From Edwardsiella piscicida (GTDB lineage Bacteria > Pseudomonadota > Gammaproteobacteria > Enterobacterales > Enterobacteriaceae), in NCBI RefSeq assembly GCF_001896205.1, contig NZ_MPNU01000001.1, positions 425,050 to 489,049 of the forward strand: a DNA stretch of 64,000 nt, written 5' to 3'. Positions 49,451 through 62,281 of this stretch are shown one piece after another. Each line of letters begins with the position of its first letter. Position 1 is the first letter of the stretch. The translations under genes and the position numbers were made by a program. The notes below the pieces were generated by a model. That model saw only the letters and a list, made by a program, of their open reading frames with translations. It ran no database searches and was not told where the DNA came from.

Positions 49451-50563
49451 TCAGGCGGCCGGCATGTGCCCGGCGCTGCGCCGCAGTGTCTTGTTCATCA
49501 GTAGTCGTTCAGTTTTCACCGCCAGCGGTTTGAACAGGACCGACAGCCGTTCAATAGTGACCAGCACGATCAGGTACAGGGCGATGGCCTGGGTGGCGTT
49601 GAGCACCGACATGTCCATATTGACGCTGAGGAAGATGACGATCACGTGCTGCAACAGCATGATGATATAGGCGCGGGAGGCCAGGCTGAGCAGTATCTGG
49701 CTGACCCGCGGCCGACTGAGCCACGGATGCAGCAGCTGATAGGCGCCTTGAACGATAAAGAAGAAGGCGACGGCAAACAGCAGGCTTACCGGCGCCAGCG
49801 GGAACAGCACCTCGCGCACCGGCTGGTGGCTGATATGGGCCCAGCTGACGCCGGCGACGATCAGCAGGGCGCCGATCAGCGCCAGCGGCCGCACATAGCG
49901 GGTGAACTGCGCCTGCAGGTGGATAAACAGCATCCCGAAGGTAAAGTCGCTGATCCGCACCTGGGCAGACCAGTAAGGGTTGGTGACGCGGGTGTCATAG
50001 GCCATCAGTGTGATAGCGACGGTAGCCAGCATGGTCCACATCGGGTAGCGTACAATGGCGCGGTAGATCAGTGGTGAAATGACATACAGCAGGATGATGC
50101 AGCCGATAAACCACTCTCCGGTAAAGTACACCGTCTTAATTTCATAAACGCCGTGCAGATAGTGGTCGAAGCCGAGTACTGAGGGCAGCATATCCAGCAC
50201 CGAGCGGGTGCCGTTGGGGCCAACCTCGACCAGCGGATTACCGGGATAGGTAAAGAAAACCCCCAGCGCCAGCAGCAGCAGAGCCATACCAAAGTAGGCG
50301 ATGTTATAGGGGATCAGCACCGAGTAGACGCGGCGCAGATAGTATTCGGGGGCCGCGTATTTGCGCAGCGACAGATAGGCGAGCGCGCCGGAGATCATAA
50401 AGAAAAACGAGACGCCCAGGCGGCCGATGCCTGCCGTCAGGTATTCGCGTGGGAACGTCAGAACGGTGCTGCTATCGAACATATAGCTGTAGTGCGAGGT
50501 GATCACAAAGAGCACCGATACGACGCGCAGAATGTCAAAGAAGTGGTTGCGCCCAGGTTTCAT
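49451..50563 (-). CDS. Membrane acyltransferase (acyltransferase 3 / OafA-WecH family)
   Basis: 370 residues with about ten membrane helices. The N-terminus has the family pattern FDILRVVSVLFVITSHYSY (the catalytic His in the first helix region) and the ISGAL..LSLRK segment. Members O-acetylate or O-acylate lipopolysaccharide, exopolysaccharide or other envelope glycans. The substrate here cannot be told. E. coli has no gene at this place, so it is an insertion between hflC and yjeT. It has its own terminator and GGAGG-like site. Confidence 0.82.
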   Translation of the reverse strand: MKPGRNHFFDILRVVSVLFVITSHYSYMFDSSTVLTFPREYLTAGIGRLGVSFFFMISGALAYLSLRKYAAPEYYLRRVYSVLIPYNIAYFGMALLLLALGVFFTYPGNPLVEVGPNGTRSVLDMLPSVLGFDHYLHGVYEIKTVYFTGEWFIGCIILLYVISPLIYRAIVRYPMWTMLATVAITLMAYDTRVTNPYWSAQVRISDFTFGMLFIHLQAQFTRYVRPLALIGALLIVAGVSWAHISHQPVREVLFPLAPVSLLFAVAFFFIVQGAYQLLHPWLSRPRVSQILLSLASRAYIIMLLQHVIVIFLSVNMDMSVLNATQAIALYLIVLVTIERLSVLFKPLAVKTERLLMNKTLRRSAGHMPAA

Positions 50564-50754
50564 ATCGCCTCCAAAAAAAAGTTGGCGGATTATAGCGGAT
50601 GTCGCGCGAGATTGGCTAAGGAGTGTTCTTAAAATTCCACCCTATTGCGACATGCTGCGGATAGCGCAGGTTTTATTTTTGCATTCCATCGTGTCGATTA
50701 TAGAATCGCGCTTTTATTCAGACACTCGGTCTGTGCGACCGTTCGCGGGGAAAA

Positions 50755-50955
50755 ATGAATTCGACGATTTGGATGGCATTGGCGCTGGTTTTGGTCGTTG
50801 AAGGGCTGGGGCCGATGCTATTTCCACAGGCCTGGCGGCGGATGATCGCCACGATGGCGCAGCTGCCTGATGGTTTATTGCGCCGCTACGGCGGAGGTCT
50901 AGTGGTTGCAGGGCTGGTTATCTACTACATGTTGCGTAGTCGCCTCGGCGGCTGA
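50755..50955 (+). CDS. yjeT: DUF2065 inner-membrane protein YjeT
   Basis: 66 residues with two membrane helices (about 5-20, 45-60), nearly the same as E. coli YjeT (MNSTIWMALALVLVVEGLGPMLFPQAW...). Function unknown. Immediately upstream of purA, as in E. coli. Confidence 0.92.
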   Translation: MNSTIWMALALVLVVEGLGPMLFPQAWRRMIATMAQLPDGLLRRYGGGLVVAGLVIYYMLRSRLGG

Positions 50956-50972
50956 TATGTCAGACAAAATTT

Positions 50973-50988
50973 GCGCAATCGTGTGCGA
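50973..50988. promoter_or_regulatory. Candidate PurR operator upstream of purA
   Basis: GCGCAATCGTGTGCGA matches the PurR consensus ACGCAAACGTTTTCGT at 11 of 16 positions, including the central CG. It lies about 65 bases before purA, a known PurR target in E. coli. Confidence 0.45.
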
Positions 50989-51044
50989 AAAATGCTGAAA
51001 GCTGAAAAATGAGGTGGTAGAATCCATTTTTAACAACGTGGTGA

Positions 51045-52352
<1,308 letters not shown>

Positions 52353-52369
52353 TGACCCGATGCGTTATC

Positions 52370-52403
52370 CAACAAACCGGCCTTATGGCCGGTTTGTTGT
52401 TTT
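52370..52403 (+). terminator. Terminator of purA
   Basis: AACAAACCGGCC/GGCCGGTTTGTT stem, TTAT loop, T-rich tail. Confidence 0.9.
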
Positions 52404-52641
52404 GAGCGACTCCCCACCGTTGCGATATCCACCGTTCTTATTAAATAAATTAGTCGCTTTCATCCGGCTGGTTTATTATCCAGTATAGGGTGTGCCTCGC
52501 CGCAGCGCCCGCCGCATGCGGTGATCGTGGGCAGACCGGGCGGGGTGCGTTTCCCGCATTGACGGACGAGGTGAGCGGGCCTGCGCGCCGCTCCCCTCTT
52601 CGTTACCGGCCGGTAACGCGGCGTGATGAATAGAGGTATTC

Positions 52642-53064
52642 GTGCAGTTAACCAGTTTTACCGATTTTGGATTGCGCGCCTTGGTATACATGGCGGCGCT
52701 GCCGGAAGGGCAGATGACCAGCATCACTCAGGTGACGGAGGTCTATGGGGTGTCGCGCAATCATATGGTCAAGATAATCAACCAGCTGAGTCGGGCCGGC
52801 TTCGTGACCGCGGTGCGCGGTAAACATGGCGGGATCCGCCTGGGGCGGCCGGCGAGCGAGATCCGCATCGGCGACGTGGTGCGGGAGCTGGAGCCGCTGA
52901 CGCTGGTTAACTGTTCGCAGGCGTTTTGCCATATTACCCCGGCGTGCCGTCTGAAGCAGGTGCTGCATCGGGCTACGGACGCCTTTCTGGCGGAGCTGGA
53001 TCAATGCACCCTGGCCGATCTGATCGAGCACAACCCACCGCTTTATAAACTGTTGCTGGTATAG
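52642..53064 (+). CDS. nsrR: Nitric-oxide-sensing repressor NsrR
   Basis: 140 residues from GTG 52642 behind AGAGGT. Rrf2-type winged helix ([22 protein letters not shown]) and the three cluster Cys in the spacing C-x4-C-x5-C ([13 protein letters not shown], about 91, 96, 102). Its [2Fe-2S] cluster reacts with NO, relieving repression. A matching operator is present before ytfE at 62974. Upstream of rnr, as in E. coli. Confidence 0.96.
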   Translation: MQLTSFTDFGLRALVYMAALPEGQMTSITQVTEVYGVSRNHMVKIINQLSRAGFVTAVRGKHGGIRLGRPASEIRIGDVVRELEPLTLVNCSQAFCHITPACRLKQVLHRATDAFLAELDQCTLADLIEHNPPLYKLLLV

Positions 53065-53103
53065 CGCCGGCGGCAGAATGCTGATGACAACGGAGGAACC
53101 CCA

Positions 53104-55554
53104 ATGTCACAAGATCCCTATCTGGAACGTGAAGCTGAAAAGTACGCCTCCCCGATCCCCAGCCGTGAATTTATCCTGATGCACCTGGCCAAGCGCAAGA
53201 CGCCCGCCAGCCGAGAAGAGCTGGCCCAGGAGCTGGCGCTGAGCAGCGAGGAGGATCTGGAGGCATTGCGTCGTCGCCTGCGCGCCATGGAGCGCGACGG
53301 GCAGCTGATTTTTACCCGCCGCCAGTGCTATGCGCTGCCGGAGCGTCTTGATCTGATTAAAGGAACGGTGATTGGTCACCGCGATGGCTTCGGCTTCCTG
53401 CGCAGCGAGGGGCAGAAAGACGATCTCTATCTGTCGCCGGAGCAGATGAAGATGTGCATGCACGGCGACGTGATCTTGGCGCAGGTGACCGGCACCGATC
53501 GGCGCGGGCGCAAAGAGGTGCGCGTGGTGCGCGTGGTGGAGCCGCGCACCGGGCTGATCGTCGGGCGCTACTTTACCGACGCCGGTACCGGCTTTGTGGT
53601 GCCGGACGATGGCCGTCTGAGCTTTGATATCCTGATCCCGTCGGATGCCATCGCCGGCGCCCGCATGGGCTATGTGGTGGTGGTCGAGCTGACCCAGCGT
53701 CCGACGCGGCGCACCAAGGCCGTCGGCAAGATCGTTGAGGTGCTCGGTGACAATATGGGCACCGGCATGGCGGTCGATATCGCCCTGCGCAGCCATGATA
53801 TTCCCCACTCTTGGCCGGAGCAGGTCGAGCGTCAGGTGGCCGATCTGAGCGAAGACGTTCCCGAGGCCGCGAAGGTGGGACGTATCGATTTGCGCGATCT
53901 GCCGCTGGTCACCATTGACGGTGAGGATGCGCGTGACTTCGACGATGCGGTGTACTGCGAGAAGAAACGCGGCGGCGGCTGGCGCCTGTGGGTTGCCATT
54001 GCCGACGTCAGCTACTATGTGCGACCCAATACCGCGCTGGACCACGAGGCGCGCAGCCGCGGTAACTCGGTGTACTTTCCCTCTCAGGTCGTGCCGATGC
54101 TGCCGGAGGTGCTCTCCAACGGGCTGTGCTCGCTGAACCCGCAGGTCGATCGTCTGTGTATGGTGTGTGAAATGACCATCGCGGCCAGCGGACGCCTCTC
54201 CTCCTATAAGTTTTATGAGGCGGTCATGAGCTCCCACGCGCGTCTGACCTACACCAAGGTGGCGCATATCCTGGCCGGCGATCCGGATCTGCGTGCGCAG
54301 TACCATGCGCTGGTCAAGCCGCTGGAGGAGCTGCACGCGCTGTATAAGGCGCTGGATCACGCCCGCGAAGAGCGCGGCGGTATCTCCTTTGAAACCGAAG
54401 AAGCTAAGTTTATCTTCAACGCTGAGCGGCGCATCGAGCGTATCGAGCCCACGGTGCGTAACGATGCCCATAAGCTGATCGAAGAGTGTATGATCCTGGC
54501 CAATATCTCGGCGGCGCGCTTTATGGAGAAAAACCACGAGCCGGCGCTGTTCCGTATTCATGACAAGCCCAGCGAAGACCATGTGATGGCGCTGCGCAGC
54601 GTCCTGGCGGAGCTGGGGCTCTCCCTGGGGGGCGGAACTCAGCCGGAGCCGAAGGACTACGCTCTGCTGATGGATAAGGTGGCGGATCGTCCCGACCATG
54701 AGATGCTGCAAACGATGCTGCTGCGCTCCATGAAGCAGGCCGTATACGATCCGGAAAACCGCGGTCACTTCGGTCTGGCGCTGCAGGCCTATGCCCACTT
54801 TACTTCGCCTATCCGGCGCTATCCCGACCTGTCGCTGCACCGTGGCATTAAGTACCTGCTGGCGCGCGAGCATGGCCACGCCGAGCGCTGGACGCCGAGC
54901 GGCGGCTGGCATTACCACTCGGAAGACATGCTGCAGCTGGGGGAACACTGCTCCATGACGGAGCGGCGCGCCGATGAGGCGACGCGCGATGTCTCCGACT
55001 GGCTGAAGTGCGACTTTATGCAGGATCACGTCGGTCAGACCTACGGCGGTATCATCACCAGCGTTACCGGCTTTGGCTTCTTTGTCCGCCTCGACGATCT
55101 GTTTATCGATGGGCTGGTGCATGTATCGACCCTGGATAACGACTATTACCGCTTTGATCAGATCGGCCAGCGCCTGATCGGGGAGTCCTCCGGCCAGGTA
55201 TATCGGCTGGGCGATAAGGTGGAGGTGAAGGTCGATGCGGTACATCTGGATGAGCGCAAGATCGACTTCGCCCTGATCTCGACGGCGCGCGGCGTGCGCG
55301 GCGCGGGTAAGACGGCTCGGAACAAGGCGCGTCAGGCGAACGGCGGGGCGGAGAAGAAGCCGTCGCGCAGCGCTCGGCGCGGTGGTAAGATGCCGGCCAA
55401 TTTTGCGCCGGATAGCGTCCAGCGCCGCGGCGATGAGGCCGCTCCTGCCCAGAAAGGCAAGGGAAAAGGCAAAGGTAAAAAGCCGTCGGCTCAGACGCGT
55501 AAAATCGCCGCATCGACCAAGGCCAAGCGGGCGCGGAAGAAAACGACCGACTAA
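53104..55554 (+). CDS. rnr: Exoribonuclease R
   Basis: 816 residues: N-terminal helix-turn-helix (about 20-85), two cold-shock domains, RNB catalytic domain ([14 protein letters not shown] with the metal-binding Asp residues), S1 domain ([16 protein letters not shown]) and a basic Lys-rich tail (about 740-816). Degrades structured RNA, active in trans-translation and cold shock. Forty bases after nsrR. Confidence 0.97.
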   Translation: MSQDPYLEREAEKYASPIPSREFILMHLAKRKTPASREELAQELALSSEEDLEALRRRLRAMERDGQLIFTRRQCYALPERLDLIKGTVIGHRDGFGFLRSEGQKDDLYLSPEQMKMCMHGDVILAQVTGTDRRGRKEVRVVRVVEPRTGLIVGRYFTDAGTGFVVPDDGRLSFDILIPSDAIAGARMGYVVVVELTQRPTRRTKAVGKIVEVLGDNMGTGMAVDIALRSHDIPHSWPEQVERQVADLSEDVPEAAKVGRIDLRDLPLVTIDGEDARDFDDAVYCEKKRGGGWRLWVAIADVSYYVRPNTALDHEARSRGNSVYFPSQVVPMLPEVLSNGLCSLNPQVDRLCMVCEMTIAASGRLSSYKFYEAVMSSHARLTYTKVAHILAGDPDLRAQYHALVKPLEELHALYKALDHAREERGGISFETEEAKFIFNAERRIERIEPTVRNDAHKLIEECMILANISAARFMEKNHEPALFRIHDKPSEDHVMALRSVLAELGLSLGGGTQPEPKDYALLMDKVADRPDHEMLQTMLLRSMKQAVYDPENRGHFGLALQAYAHFTSPIRRYPDLSLHRGIKYLLAREHGHAERWTPSGGWHYHSEDMLQLGEHCSMTERRADEATRDVSDWLKCDFMQDHVGQTYGGIITSVTGFGFFVRLDDLFIDGLVHVSTLDNDYYRFDQIGQRLIGESSGQVYRLGDKVEVKVDAVHLDERKIDFALISTARGVRGAGKTARNKARQANGGAEKKPSRSARRGGKMPANFAPDSVQRRGDEAAPAQKGKGKGKGKKPSAQTRKIAASTKAKRARKKTTD

Positions 55555-55644
55555 TGCGCGATACGGACGATATCCCTATTGTCCATTAACCCATCATAAC
55601 GCCGGCCCCGTGGGGGTCGGCGATGAGCAATAAACCAAATAATT

Positions 55645-56388
55645 ATGAGTGAAATCATTTACGGTATTCATGCCGTTAAGGCCCTGCTGGAGCAGGATCC
55701 GCAGCGCTTCCTCGACGTATTCGTGATGAAGGGGCGTGAAGACCGCCGGCTGCTGCCGCTGCTGCAGCAGCTGGAGGAGTGCGGTATCCGGGTACAGGTC
55801 GCCCAGCGCCAGTGGCTGGATGAGAAGGTCGAAGGGGCCGTGCATCAGGGGATCGTGGCGCGAGTGAAGCCGGGACGACAGTATCAGGAAAACGATCTGC
55901 CGGACCTGCTGGCCGGGCTCGATCATCCGCCGTTCCTGCTGATCCTGGATGGCGTCACGGACCCGCATAATCTGGGCGCCTGCCTGCGCAGCGCCGACGC
56001 CGCCGGCGTGGATGCGGTGATTGTGCCGCGCGACCGCTCCGCTCAGCTGAATGCGACCGCCAAAAAGGTTGCCTGCGGCGCGGCGGAAAACGTGCCGCTG
56101 ATCCGGGTCACCAATCTGGCGCGCACGATGCGTCTGCTGCAGCAGGAGAGCATCTGGATCGTCGGCACCGCCGGCGAGGCAGATCACAGCCTGTATCAAA
56201 GCCGAATGACCGGCGCGATGGCGCTGGTGATGGGGGCGGAGGGTGACGGTATGCGCCGCTTAACCCGTGAGCACTGCGATGAGCTGATCAGCATTCCGAT
56301 GGCGGGCAGCGTCTCGTCGCTTAACGTCTCGGTGGCGACCGGTATCTGCCTGTTTGAAGCGGTGCGTCAGCGTAGCGCCAAGGCCTAA
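55645..56388 (+). CDS. rlmB: 23S rRNA 2'-O-methyltransferase RlmB (G2251)
   Basis: 247 residues. SpoU/TrmH-type knot motifs: [43 protein letters not shown]-terminal substrate-binding domain intact. Ninety bases after rnr, likely cotranscribed. Confidence 0.97.
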   Translation: MSEIIYGIHAVKALLEQDPQRFLDVFVMKGREDRRLLPLLQQLEECGIRVQVAQRQWLDEKVEGAVHQGIVARVKPGRQYQENDLPDLLAGLDHPPFLLILDGVTDPHNLGACLRSADAAGVDAVIVPRDRSAQLNATAKKVACGAAENVPLIRVTNLARTMRLLQQESIWIVGTAGEADHSLYQSRMTGAMALVMGAEGDGMRRLTREHCDELISIPMAGSVSSLNVSVATGICLFEAVRQRSAKA

Positions 56389-56415
56389 CGACGCGCGTCG
56401 TTAGCGGCGTGCGAC

Positions 56416-56691
56416 TCAGCGGTAGAGCGCGGCCGTCGCCTGCCACCCTTGCTGACCATCGCTTTCCCACATGTGTAGAATGCGGTAATAGCGGGCACCG
56501 CGCTGGTCTGCCTGGTGGGCGATGCGCCGTTCGACATCCTGGGGATTGCCCACGATCCCCCTTAGGGAGATCATCCCCATCCTGCTGAGATCGGTGACGA
56601 GGTCGGCGCGGGCATATTCGGCCGACTGCGCCGAGGTGCCGATCAGGCCAATAGAGAAAAGCAGCGATGTGAGTAGCGGGGAACGGCTCAT
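56416..56691 (-). CDS. Secreted DUF1471 (YdgH/BhsA-like) protein 1
   Basis: 91 residues with signal peptide (about 1-23, ..SAQSA) and one DUF1471 domain (GMISLRGIVGNPQDVERRIAHQADQRGARYYRILHM). Small periplasmic or outer-membrane-associated stress proteins of unclear mechanism. First of three DUF1471 genes here; in E. coli only bsmA-type genes occur at this site. Confidence 0.85.
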   Translation of the reverse strand: MSRSPLLTSLLFSIGLIGTSAQSAEYARADLVTDLSRMGMISLRGIVGNPQDVERRIAHQADQRGARYYRILHMWESDGQQGWQATAALYR

Positions 56692-56867
56692 GGCAGCCTC
56701 CAGGTAAGGGTCCGTTATGGACGTGGACTTTGGCTGCGCCGTCCCTCCTCATTGCTTCACCGTGACGCGGTGAACGCGCGGCCAAAAAATCTACACAGCC
56801 GTTTTATAATGAAACAGTGGTTGTAGACTTTTATTGGCAGTATGTAAATTTTGTTAAAAACAGCGGG

Positions 56868-57173
56868 TTAGCGGTACAGCGTCGCCACGCTATACCACTG
56901 CCCCGGCACCCCGGTCTCCTGCAGCATCACAATATAGTAATAGCGGGCGCCGGCGGCATCCGCCCTCTGCTGAATAACCTCCTGAACATTCATCGGGCTG
57001 CCATAGACACTGGCGCTAATATTCCACATTTTGCTCAGCCCTTCGGTCTGGTTACGGCGCACCTCCTGCGCGTGGCCTGCGATCGGCGGCGGCATCGGCT
57101 TGCCATCCATTACGCTGCAGGCTCCCAGCAGCAGGGTCAACAGCAGGGTCAGGGTCAGTTTGCAGGTTTTCAT
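56868..57173 (-). CDS. bsmA: DUF1471 lipoprotein, BsmA-like
   Basis: 101 residues with lipoprotein signal LLLGAC (Cys about 19) and a DUF1471 domain ending QWYSVATLYR. E. coli BsmA (biofilm stress and motility protein) is a DUF1471 lipoprotein next to yjfP; here the gene is likewise divergent from yjfP. Function is not well defined. Confidence 0.85.
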   Translation of the reverse strand: MKTCKLTLTLLLTLLLGACSVMDGKPMPPPIAGHAQEVRRNQTEGLSKMWNISASVYGSPMNVQEVIQQRADAAGARYYYIVMLQETGVPGQWYSVATLYR

Positions 57174-57341
57174 CGGGCGGTCCGTTGGCTGGGAAAAGGA
57201 TAGTGATGATTATCTTAGCGCTGTCTGACGCGGATTTCCTGGAGAAACGCCGCATTGCGCGCGCAGAGGCGTCGGGGGCTTGTCTGCGTGCGCTCGCCGG
57301 GCGATGATGCGCTTTTGCCGATGTGTATCGAGAGGCTGTCG

Positions 57342-58091
57342 ATGGTTGAAATGTTCGAACAGACGGTGGGCGGGATCCCGCTGCTGCACGCCGTACCCGC
57401 GGGTCAGCGCGACAGCGCTTTGCCAACGATCTTTTTTTATCATGGGTTTACCTCCTCTAAGGAGATGTACTCCTATTTTGGCTATGCCTTTGCCGCCGCG
57501 GGATTTCGCGTACTGCTGCCGGAGGCGGATATGCATGGCAGCCGCTATGACGGCGATGAGCGTCGCCGTCTGGCCCATTTCTGGGACATCCTAAAATCGA
57601 ATATCGATGAGCTGCCGTCGCTGTATGACCATTTCCTGCGCGCGGGGCTGATTCTGGACGGGCGGGTGGGGGTTGCGGGCGCCTCGCTGGGCGGAATGAC
57701 GGCGCTGGGCGCCAAGGCTCGCTATCCCTGGCTACGCGCCACCGCCAGCTTTATGGGGTCGGGCTTTTATCTGTCCCTGTCGCAGCGCCTGTTTCCGCGT
57801 CAGCATCAGCCAACGGAGGATGAGCGGGCGTGGGTTCGCCAGCGGGTGAGTGCGCTGGCCGACTATGACGTCAGCGGGCGTCTGGCGCAGCTGGCGGATC
57901 GGCCGCTGCTGATTTGGCACGGTTTGGCGGATGATCTGGTGCCCGCGGCGGAGAGTCAGCGTCTGGCGCAGGCCCTGGCGTCGCAGCATCTGATGGATAA
58001 CGTCAGCGTGGTGACCGAGCCGGGGATTGCCCATAAGATCACGGCGTCGGCGCTGGACTGCGGTACGGTGTTTTTCAGCCGCTGTCTGTAA
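57342..58091 (+). CDS. yjfP: Alpha/beta-hydrolase esterase YjfP
   Basis: 249 residues from ATG 57342, same length as E. coli YjfP. The nucleophile elbow GASLGG (Ser about 114), oxyanion region FFYHGFTSS and the late Asp (HGLADDLVP) and His (GIAHK) complete a hydrolase triad. Carboxylesterase activity is reported for the E. coli protein; the natural substrate is unknown. A longer in-frame start at 57255 is less likely; GAGAGG precedes 57342. Confidence 0.92.
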   Translation: MVEMFEQTVGGIPLLHAVPAGQRDSALPTIFFYHGFTSSKEMYSYFGYAFAAAGFRVLLPEADMHGSRYDGDERRRLAHFWDILKSNIDELPSLYDHFLRAGLILDGRVGVAGASLGGMTALGAKARYPWLRATASFMGSGFYLSLSQRLFPRQHQPTEDERAWVRQRVSALADYDVSGRLAQLADRPLLIWHGLADDLVPAAESQRLAQALASQHLMDNVSVVTEPGIAHKITASALDCGTVFFSRCL

Positions 58092-58129
58092 AATACCGCC
58101 GCGTCCTACGGCGCGGCGGTAAGGGGGCG

Positions 58130-58399
58130 TCAGTGGTAGAGTACGGCGCTGACGTGGATTTGCCCGTGAGAGAGCGGTTCATGAATCGCGATGATCTGGT
58201 AGTAGGCGGCGCCGTCGGCGTCGGCCTGCGCCCGAATATCGCTCATGGCATCCTGCACGTTAATGACATCGTGATTGACGCTGATGACGGCAAACTCGCT
58301 GGCCGGCATCGCGTTTCCCTGGCTGGCGCTGATTTCAGTGGCCGCCGCGGCGCTGCCGCACAGCAGACACAGTGTGATGAAAGCGAAGGCAGGTTTCAT
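58130..58399 (-). CDS. Secreted DUF1471 protein 3 (YjfY/YhcN-like)
   Basis: 89 residues with signal peptide (about 1-20, ..SAAAA) and a DUF1471 domain (VISVNHDVINVQDAMSDIRAQADADGAAYYQIIAI). GGAGG-type site before the start. Function unknown; related to acid/oxidative-stress-induced YhcN proteins. Confidence 0.85.
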   Translation of the reverse strand: MKPAFAFITLCLLCGSAAAATEISASQGNAMPASEFAVISVNHDVINVQDAMSDIRAQADADGAAYYQIIAIHEPLSHGQIHVSAVLYH

Positions 58400-59096
<697 letters not shown>

Positions 59097-59104
59097 TTGT
59101 CGCA

Positions 59105-59654
<550 letters not shown>

Positions 59655-59696
59655 TCGGCCGCGTTGTCAATTAACGACTTTTGAGAGGATAAGGTA

Positions 59697-60146
59697 ATGC
59701 AAGTTATTCTGCTTGATAAGGTAGCAAACCTGGGTAGCCTGGGTGATCAGGTTAACGTTAAAGCAGGTTACGCTCGTAACTTCCTGGTTCCGACGGGCAA
59801 AGCTGTCCCGGCAACCAAGAAAAACGTCGAGTTCTTTGAAGCACGTCGCGCAGATCTGGAAGCCAAACTGGCTGAAACCCTGTCTGCTGCTGAAGCACGC
59901 GCTGTCAAGATCAATGAACTGGCCACCGTTACCATCGCGTCCAAAGCGGGCGACGAAGGTAAACTGTTCGGTTCTATCGGTACCCGTGACATCGCCGATG
60001 CAGTGACCGCTGCCGGTGTTGCAGTCGCGAAAAGCGAAGTTCGCCTGCCGAATGGCGTGCTGCGTACCCTGGGTGATCACGAAGTTCACTTCCAGGTTCA
60101 CAGCGACGTATTCGCACAGCTGAACGTCGTTGTTGTTGCTGAGTAA
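59697..60146 (+). CDS. rplI: 50S ribosomal protein L9
   Basis: 149 residues with the L9 signature ([24 protein letters not shown]). Two globular domains joined by a long helix. Last gene of the operon, followed by a terminator. Confidence 0.98.
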   Translation: MQVILLDKVANLGSLGDQVNVKAGYARNFLVPTGKAVPATKKNVEFFEARRADLEAKLAETLSAAEARAVKINELATVTIASKAGDEGKLFGSIGTRDIADAVTAAGVAVAKSEVRLPNGVLRTLGDHEVHFQVHSDVFAQLNVVVVAE

Positions 60147-60165
60147 TTTACTCGCGCAATAACCC

Positions 60166-60200
60166 AAAACGCCGGCCCTGCGCCGGCGTTTTGCTTTTCT
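60166..60200 (+). terminator. Terminator of the rpsF-rplI operon
   Basis: AAAACGCCGG/CCGGCGTTTT stem followed by a T-rich tail (GCTTTTC). Confidence 0.85.
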
Positions 60201-60361
60201 GGCCGTCCTGCGGCATGTACCATGGTAACTTCTGACGGCTGTCTCAGCGGCAGGGCGCGTCGCGACGGTACGTCAGCGCGTATCCCTGGCCATCGGCGCC
60301 GGCGCCCCCGAGCGTCTGCGCGGCGGCGGGACACCGGTATCTCATCTGCGGAGGCAATATC

Positions 60362-60730
60362 ATGGCATCGATCGCGCTGCAGCGGGTGTATGACGTGCGG
60401 GCACCCTTTTCTCCCCATACCTTTCTTACCGATCGCCTGTGGCCGCGTGGCATCGCCAAGGCGCGCCTGGACGGCGTCAACTGGCTGAAAGAGGTCGCTC
60501 CGTCGACGGCGCTGCGTCAGGCGTTTCATCATGCGCATCTAGACTGGCCCGCCTTCGTCGCTCGCTACCGAGACGAGCTGGCGGCCAATCCGCGGGCCTG
60601 GCAGCCGCTGGTGCAGCTGCTGCGTCAAGGTGAGTCGCTGACCCTGCTGTACGGCAGCCGCGATAGCCAGTGCAATCAGGCCGTGGCGCTACGCGACTGG
60701 CTGCTGGCGCAGCTTAGCGCAGGCGAATAA
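60362..60730 (+). CDS. DUF488 family protein (YeaO-like)
   Basis: 122 residues with the DUF488 motifs VYDVRAP, LTDRLWPRGIAK and TLLYGSRD. Function unknown. Not present at this place in E. coli. Its 3' end overlaps the convergent ytfB/oapA gene by 17 bases. Confidence 0.88.
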   Translation: MASIALQRVYDVRAPFSPHTFLTDRLWPRGIAKARLDGVNWLKEVAPSTALRQAFHHAHLDWPAFVARYRDELAANPRAWQPLVQLLRQGESLTLLYGSRDSQCNQAVALRDWLLAQLSAGE

Positions 60731-61358
60731 AGCTGCCGTCGCTTTCTCGACGGAAGGCGATCTGCCGATCGTCCGTGGTCTCGAGTTTCAGGGCGAGAAT
60801 TTGCCCCTGGGGGCCGCGGCGGATCATGACGTGCTGTCCGGCCTTGAGGTTGCTCAGCGGGCGATCATCGCCTTCGACCCGCGCCATGGCAAAGGCATCG
60901 GTGACGTCAAGGTTATGCTCCCGCAGCAGCTGGGCTAGGGTCTGTCCCGGCAGGATCGGGTAGGCTTGCCAGTCGTTGGCATCCGAGGGGGTTGGCGCTT
61001 CGCGCTGCGGCTGCAGCGTGGCCTGCATCGGCGATGCCGTCGTTTGGAGCGCGGGAGACGGTCTGGGCGGGGCCGCGTCATCGCTGGGCCACAGTAGCGC
61101 CAGCAGTAGCACGGCGCAGGCGACGGTGAGCCAGCGACGGTGAAGGGCGGGCAGCGGCGCCATCCAATCGATGTGATCCGGCCAGTGCCAGAGCGTGCGC
61201 AGCGCCGTCCGGCACCGCCGTGGTATACGGCGTAGATCCGCTTTCCGCAGCCGCACGGCGGACAGGGCGATCCCCTGGCGCAGACGCCGCCATATATCCT
61301 GGATCGCTACGCCGCTATAGGCGGGTACCTTGTGCTTTTTGGGCGCAATTCTGCCCAT
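60714..61358 (-). CDS. ytfB: OapA-family cell-division-associated protein YtfB
   Basis: 214 residues from ATG 61358 (MGRIAPKKHK), behind AGAGG; a longer frame to 61526 is not convincing. Basic N-terminal cytoplasmic part, one membrane helix (about 87-105, LTVACAVLLLALLW), Pro-rich linker and a C-terminal OapA (LysM-like) domain. E. coli YtfB (212 residues) localises to the septum and binds peptidoglycan glycans. Confidence 0.9.
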   Translation of the reverse strand: MGRIAPKKHKVPAYSGVAIQDIWRRLRQGIALSAVRLRKADLRRIPRRCRTALRTLWHWPDHIDWMAPLPALHRRWLTVACAVLLLALLWPSDDAAPPRPSPALQTTASPMQATLQPQREAPTPSDANDWQAYPILPGQTLAQLLREHNLDVTDAFAMARVEGDDRPLSNLKAGQHVMIRRGPQGQILALKLETTDDRQIAFRRESDGSFIRLR

Positions 61359-61606
61359 GTTAACCTCTCTACCATGACAGGCCGCTATCTCCGTGACCAC
61401 GCTCAGCCTATACGCTTTGGGACGACAGAAACAGGATAACAATCCGAAAGATCCGACCGCATTAGGGGCGGCGGGCGCCGGCGGTATGTTTACGGCTATT
61501 GTTTCTTTTTCGCTGACAAAAGTCACCCTTACGGCGACAAGATTTTACCCACTGCGGCCGCGCTGTTATGCTGCGCGTTCTACTTTCAGTGACTAAAGGA
61601 AACATC

Positions 61607-62227
61607 ATGTCGACCCCTGCTTTTGACAGTATAGAAGCGCAAGCAAGTTATGGTATTGGCCTCCAGGTCGGTCAGCAGCTTAATGAGTCCGGTCTGCAGG
61701 GCCTGCAGCCGGAAGCGCTGCTGGCGGGGCTGCGCGATGCGATGGAAGGCAATGCGCCGGCGGTACCGGTAGAGACGGTTCACCGCGCGCTGCGTGAGAT
61801 CCATGAGCGCGCTGACGCGGTGCGCCGCGAGCAGCAGAAAGCGCTGGCGGAAGCCGGTGAGCGCTTCCTGGCGGAGAATGCGCAGCAGGATGACGTGACC
61901 GTTACGGAGTCAGGGCTGCAGTTTAAAGTGCTGAAGCAGGGTGAAGGCGCGATTCCGTCTCGTCAGGATAAAGTCCGGGTGCACTACACCGGCCGTCTGG
62001 TCGACGGTACGGTGTTTGACAGCTCTGAGCAGCGCGGTGAGCCGGCAGAGTTTCCGGTGGGCGGCGTTATCGCCGGATGGATTGAGGCGCTGAGCATGAT
62101 GCCGGTCGGCTCACGCTGGCAGCTGTATATTCCGCATCAGCTGGCCTACGGCGAGCGCGGTGCCGGTGCCGCTATCGCACCGTACAGCGCGCTGGTGTTT
62201 GACGTCGAACTGCTGGATATCCTGTAA
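61607..62227 (+). CDS. fklB: FKBP-type peptidyl-prolyl isomerase FklB (FKBP22)
   Basis: 206 residues from ATG 61607 behind AAAGGA, same length as E. coli FklB. N-terminal helical dimerisation domain (about 1-90) and C-terminal FKBP fold ([16 protein letters not shown], ..[11 protein letters not shown]). Folding catalyst. Confidence 0.95.
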   Translation: MSTPAFDSIEAQASYGIGLQVGQQLNESGLQGLQPEALLAGLRDAMEGNAPAVPVETVHRALREIHERADAVRREQQKALAEAGERFLAENAQQDDVTVTESGLQFKVLKQGEGAIPSRQDKVRVHYTGRLVDGTVFDSSEQRGEPAEFPVGGVIAGWIEALSMMPVGSRWQLYIPHQLAYGERGAGAAIAPYSALVFDVELLDIL

Positions 62228-62240
62228 TTCGGCTCTATTG

Positions 62241-62272
62241 CGGGGTCGCACGCCGTGCGGCCCCGTTTTTTT
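62241..62272 (+). terminator. Terminator of fklB
   Basis: CGGGG..GCACG/ CGTGC-type stem closing with CCCCG, followed by TTTTTTT. Confidence 0.8.
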
Positions 62273-62281
62273 AGGTCGCCT

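Noticed and set aside
53107-55245. 712-codon open frame opposite rnr
   Set aside because: Antisense shadow of a long GC-rich gene with full RNase R motifs on the other strand.
56385-56404. Perfect palindrome after rlmB as a terminator
   Set aside because: No T run follows on either strand; may be only a short inverted repeat.
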